Source: Mycolicibacterium sp. HK-90 (GTDB lineage Bacteria; Actinomycetota; Actinomycetes; Mycobacteriales; Mycobacteriaceae). Taken from it: 64,000 bases of DNA. The position numbers were made by a program, and so were the translations under genes. Where the stretch lies: positions 1,426,001 to 1,490,000 of the forward strand of contig NZ_CP129613.1 of NCBI RefSeq assembly GCF_030486405.1. The letters run 5' to 3'. This document shows, one piece after another, positions 63,409-64,000 of this stretch. Within the stretch, counting starts at the first letter, position 1. The number at the start of each line of letters is the position of its first letter. The notes under the pieces are model-generated. The model was not told where the DNA came from, searched no databases, and was given only the letters and a program-made list of their open reading frames with translations.

Positions 63409-64000
63409 CTAATCGTTTGCCGGTTCGGTCGCCTCCCGAATGGGCATATCGGGCCAGGTCGAGAGCTCGGTCACGTCGGGCGCTGCCTGCTCGCCGCGGT
63501 CACCCTGGCGGGCCACGGCCAGGCCGACCAGCACCACCGCTCCGCCGATCACCTGGCTCGTCGACATGGCTTCACCGAGCATGATCCAGGCGATCAGGAC
63601 CGCGAACAGCACCTCCGAGAGCCCGACGAGGGAGGCGAAGCGCGGCTTGAGCCGCGCGATGCCGATGATGCCGAGGGTGTAGGCCAGCGCGGTGGGGATC
63701 AGGCCGAGCGCGATCACGGGCACCAGCCACGACGTGGTGTGTCCGGCGAGGGTCACGGGGTCGGCGGTGAAGGCCAGCGGCATGATGCCGGTCACGCCGA
63801 GAAGTGTCACCGCCGCGGTGCCGATGACGAGGCCGCCGGTGGCCAGACTGATCGGGCTGAGCCCGTCACCGTCGGTGCTGGCCCGGTTGGACATCATGAA
63901 GTAGCAGGCGGCGCACACGGCCGCGGCCAGGCCCCAGCTCACCCCGACCAGGTTGATCTGGGCACCGCTGAACACGTTGAGCACCATGATGATTCCGGCG
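63409..64000 (-). CDS. EamA/DMT-family transporter, C-terminal part (truncated by window edge)
   Basis: The frame stays open at the window end, so only the last 197 residues are visible. They contain about six transmembrane helices forming the second EamA repeat, for example GVSWGLAAAVCAACYFMMSNR, WLVPVIALGLIPTALAYTLGI and FASLVGLSEVLFAVLIAWIMLGEAMSTSQVIGGAVVLVGLAVAR in order. The cytosolic tail of about 30 residues is acidic. It is a likely metabolite exporter of the RhaT/RarD kind. It ends 20 bases upstream of the cutinase array on the same strand. Confidence 0.85.
   Translation of the reverse strand, partial: AGIIMVLNVFSGAQINLVGVSWGLAAAVCAACYFMMSNRASTDGDGLSPISLATGGLVIGTAAVTLLGVTGIMPLAFTADPVTLAGHTTSWLVPVIALGLIPTALAYTLGIIGIARLKPRFASLVGLSEVLFAVLIAWIMLGEAMSTSQVIGGAVVLVGLAVARQGDRGEQAAPDVTELSTWPDMPIREATEPAND

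Overview
The window is high-GC actinobacterial DNA that reads as a chromosomal segment of a Mycobacterium, most likely a rapid-growing or environmental species (Mycolicibacterium type). The evidence is gene order: arylsulfatase, formylglycine-generating enzyme, rplN to rplO, sppA, TIGR00027-type methyltransferases, secY-adk-map-sigL-rslA, the mmsA/fadE9/mmsB valine operon, infA-rpmJ-rpsM-rpsK-rpsD-rpoA-rplQ-truA, rmlBC and cutinases are all well-known mycobacterial blocks. I cannot name the species from sequence alone. I saw no tRNA, rRNA, CRISPR array, insertion sequence or prophage.

Layout. 1-3.0 kb: 3' end of an arylsulfatase gene, a lipoprotein and the sulfatase-activating enzyme. 3.2-7.4 kb: spc ribosomal-protein operon with a sigma-A-like promoter, a leader stem-loop and a strong intrinsic terminator. 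7.5-14.6 kb: sppA, a ProP-like transporter and four tandem S-adenosylmethionine methyltransferases. 14.9-19.0 kb: secY, adk, map, then sigL/rslA behind a SigL-type promoter. 19.8-24.9 kb: a compact operon of ThDP enzyme, SRPBCC protein, KAS III-like enzyme and PLP aminotransferase, followed by a MarR regulator; it looks like a small cryptic biosynthetic locus. 25-28.6 kb: nitroreductase-like protein, GAF kinase with NarL-type regulator, and a degenerate HAD protein. 28.7-32.2 kb: valine-degradation operon. 32.4-37.4 kb: TetR-controlled flavin monooxygenase and a MarR/GbsR-linked ABC exporter.

37.4-41.9 kb: an aliphatic amidase locus (MarR, AmiC-like receptor, AmiS/UreI channel, AmiE with complete E59-K134-C166, ClpA/AmiB-like AAA+ protein) with a repeated operator-like motif at both promoter regions. 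41.9-45.7 kb: EamA exporter/TetR pair, P1-family peptidase, and a tandem pair of unknown paralogues. 46.2-49.6 kb: rmlB-rmlC and two F420-dependent LLM oxidoreductases. 49.6-52.8 kb: an unusual two-component pair whose response regulator is fused to thioredoxin-reductase-like modules that lack the redox cysteines. 53.4-55.5 kb: flotillin/NfeD pair. 55.8-60.4 kb: alpha-type ribosomal operon with infA and rpoA. 60.5-63.4 kb: four tandem cutinase-like serine esterases, at least three with -10 elements placed for leaderless transcripts. The window ends inside an EamA transporter gene.

Most gene calls rest on recognised family motifs and gene order. Functions of the 19.8-24.9 kb locus, the 44.6-45.7 kb pair and the redox response regulator are inference.
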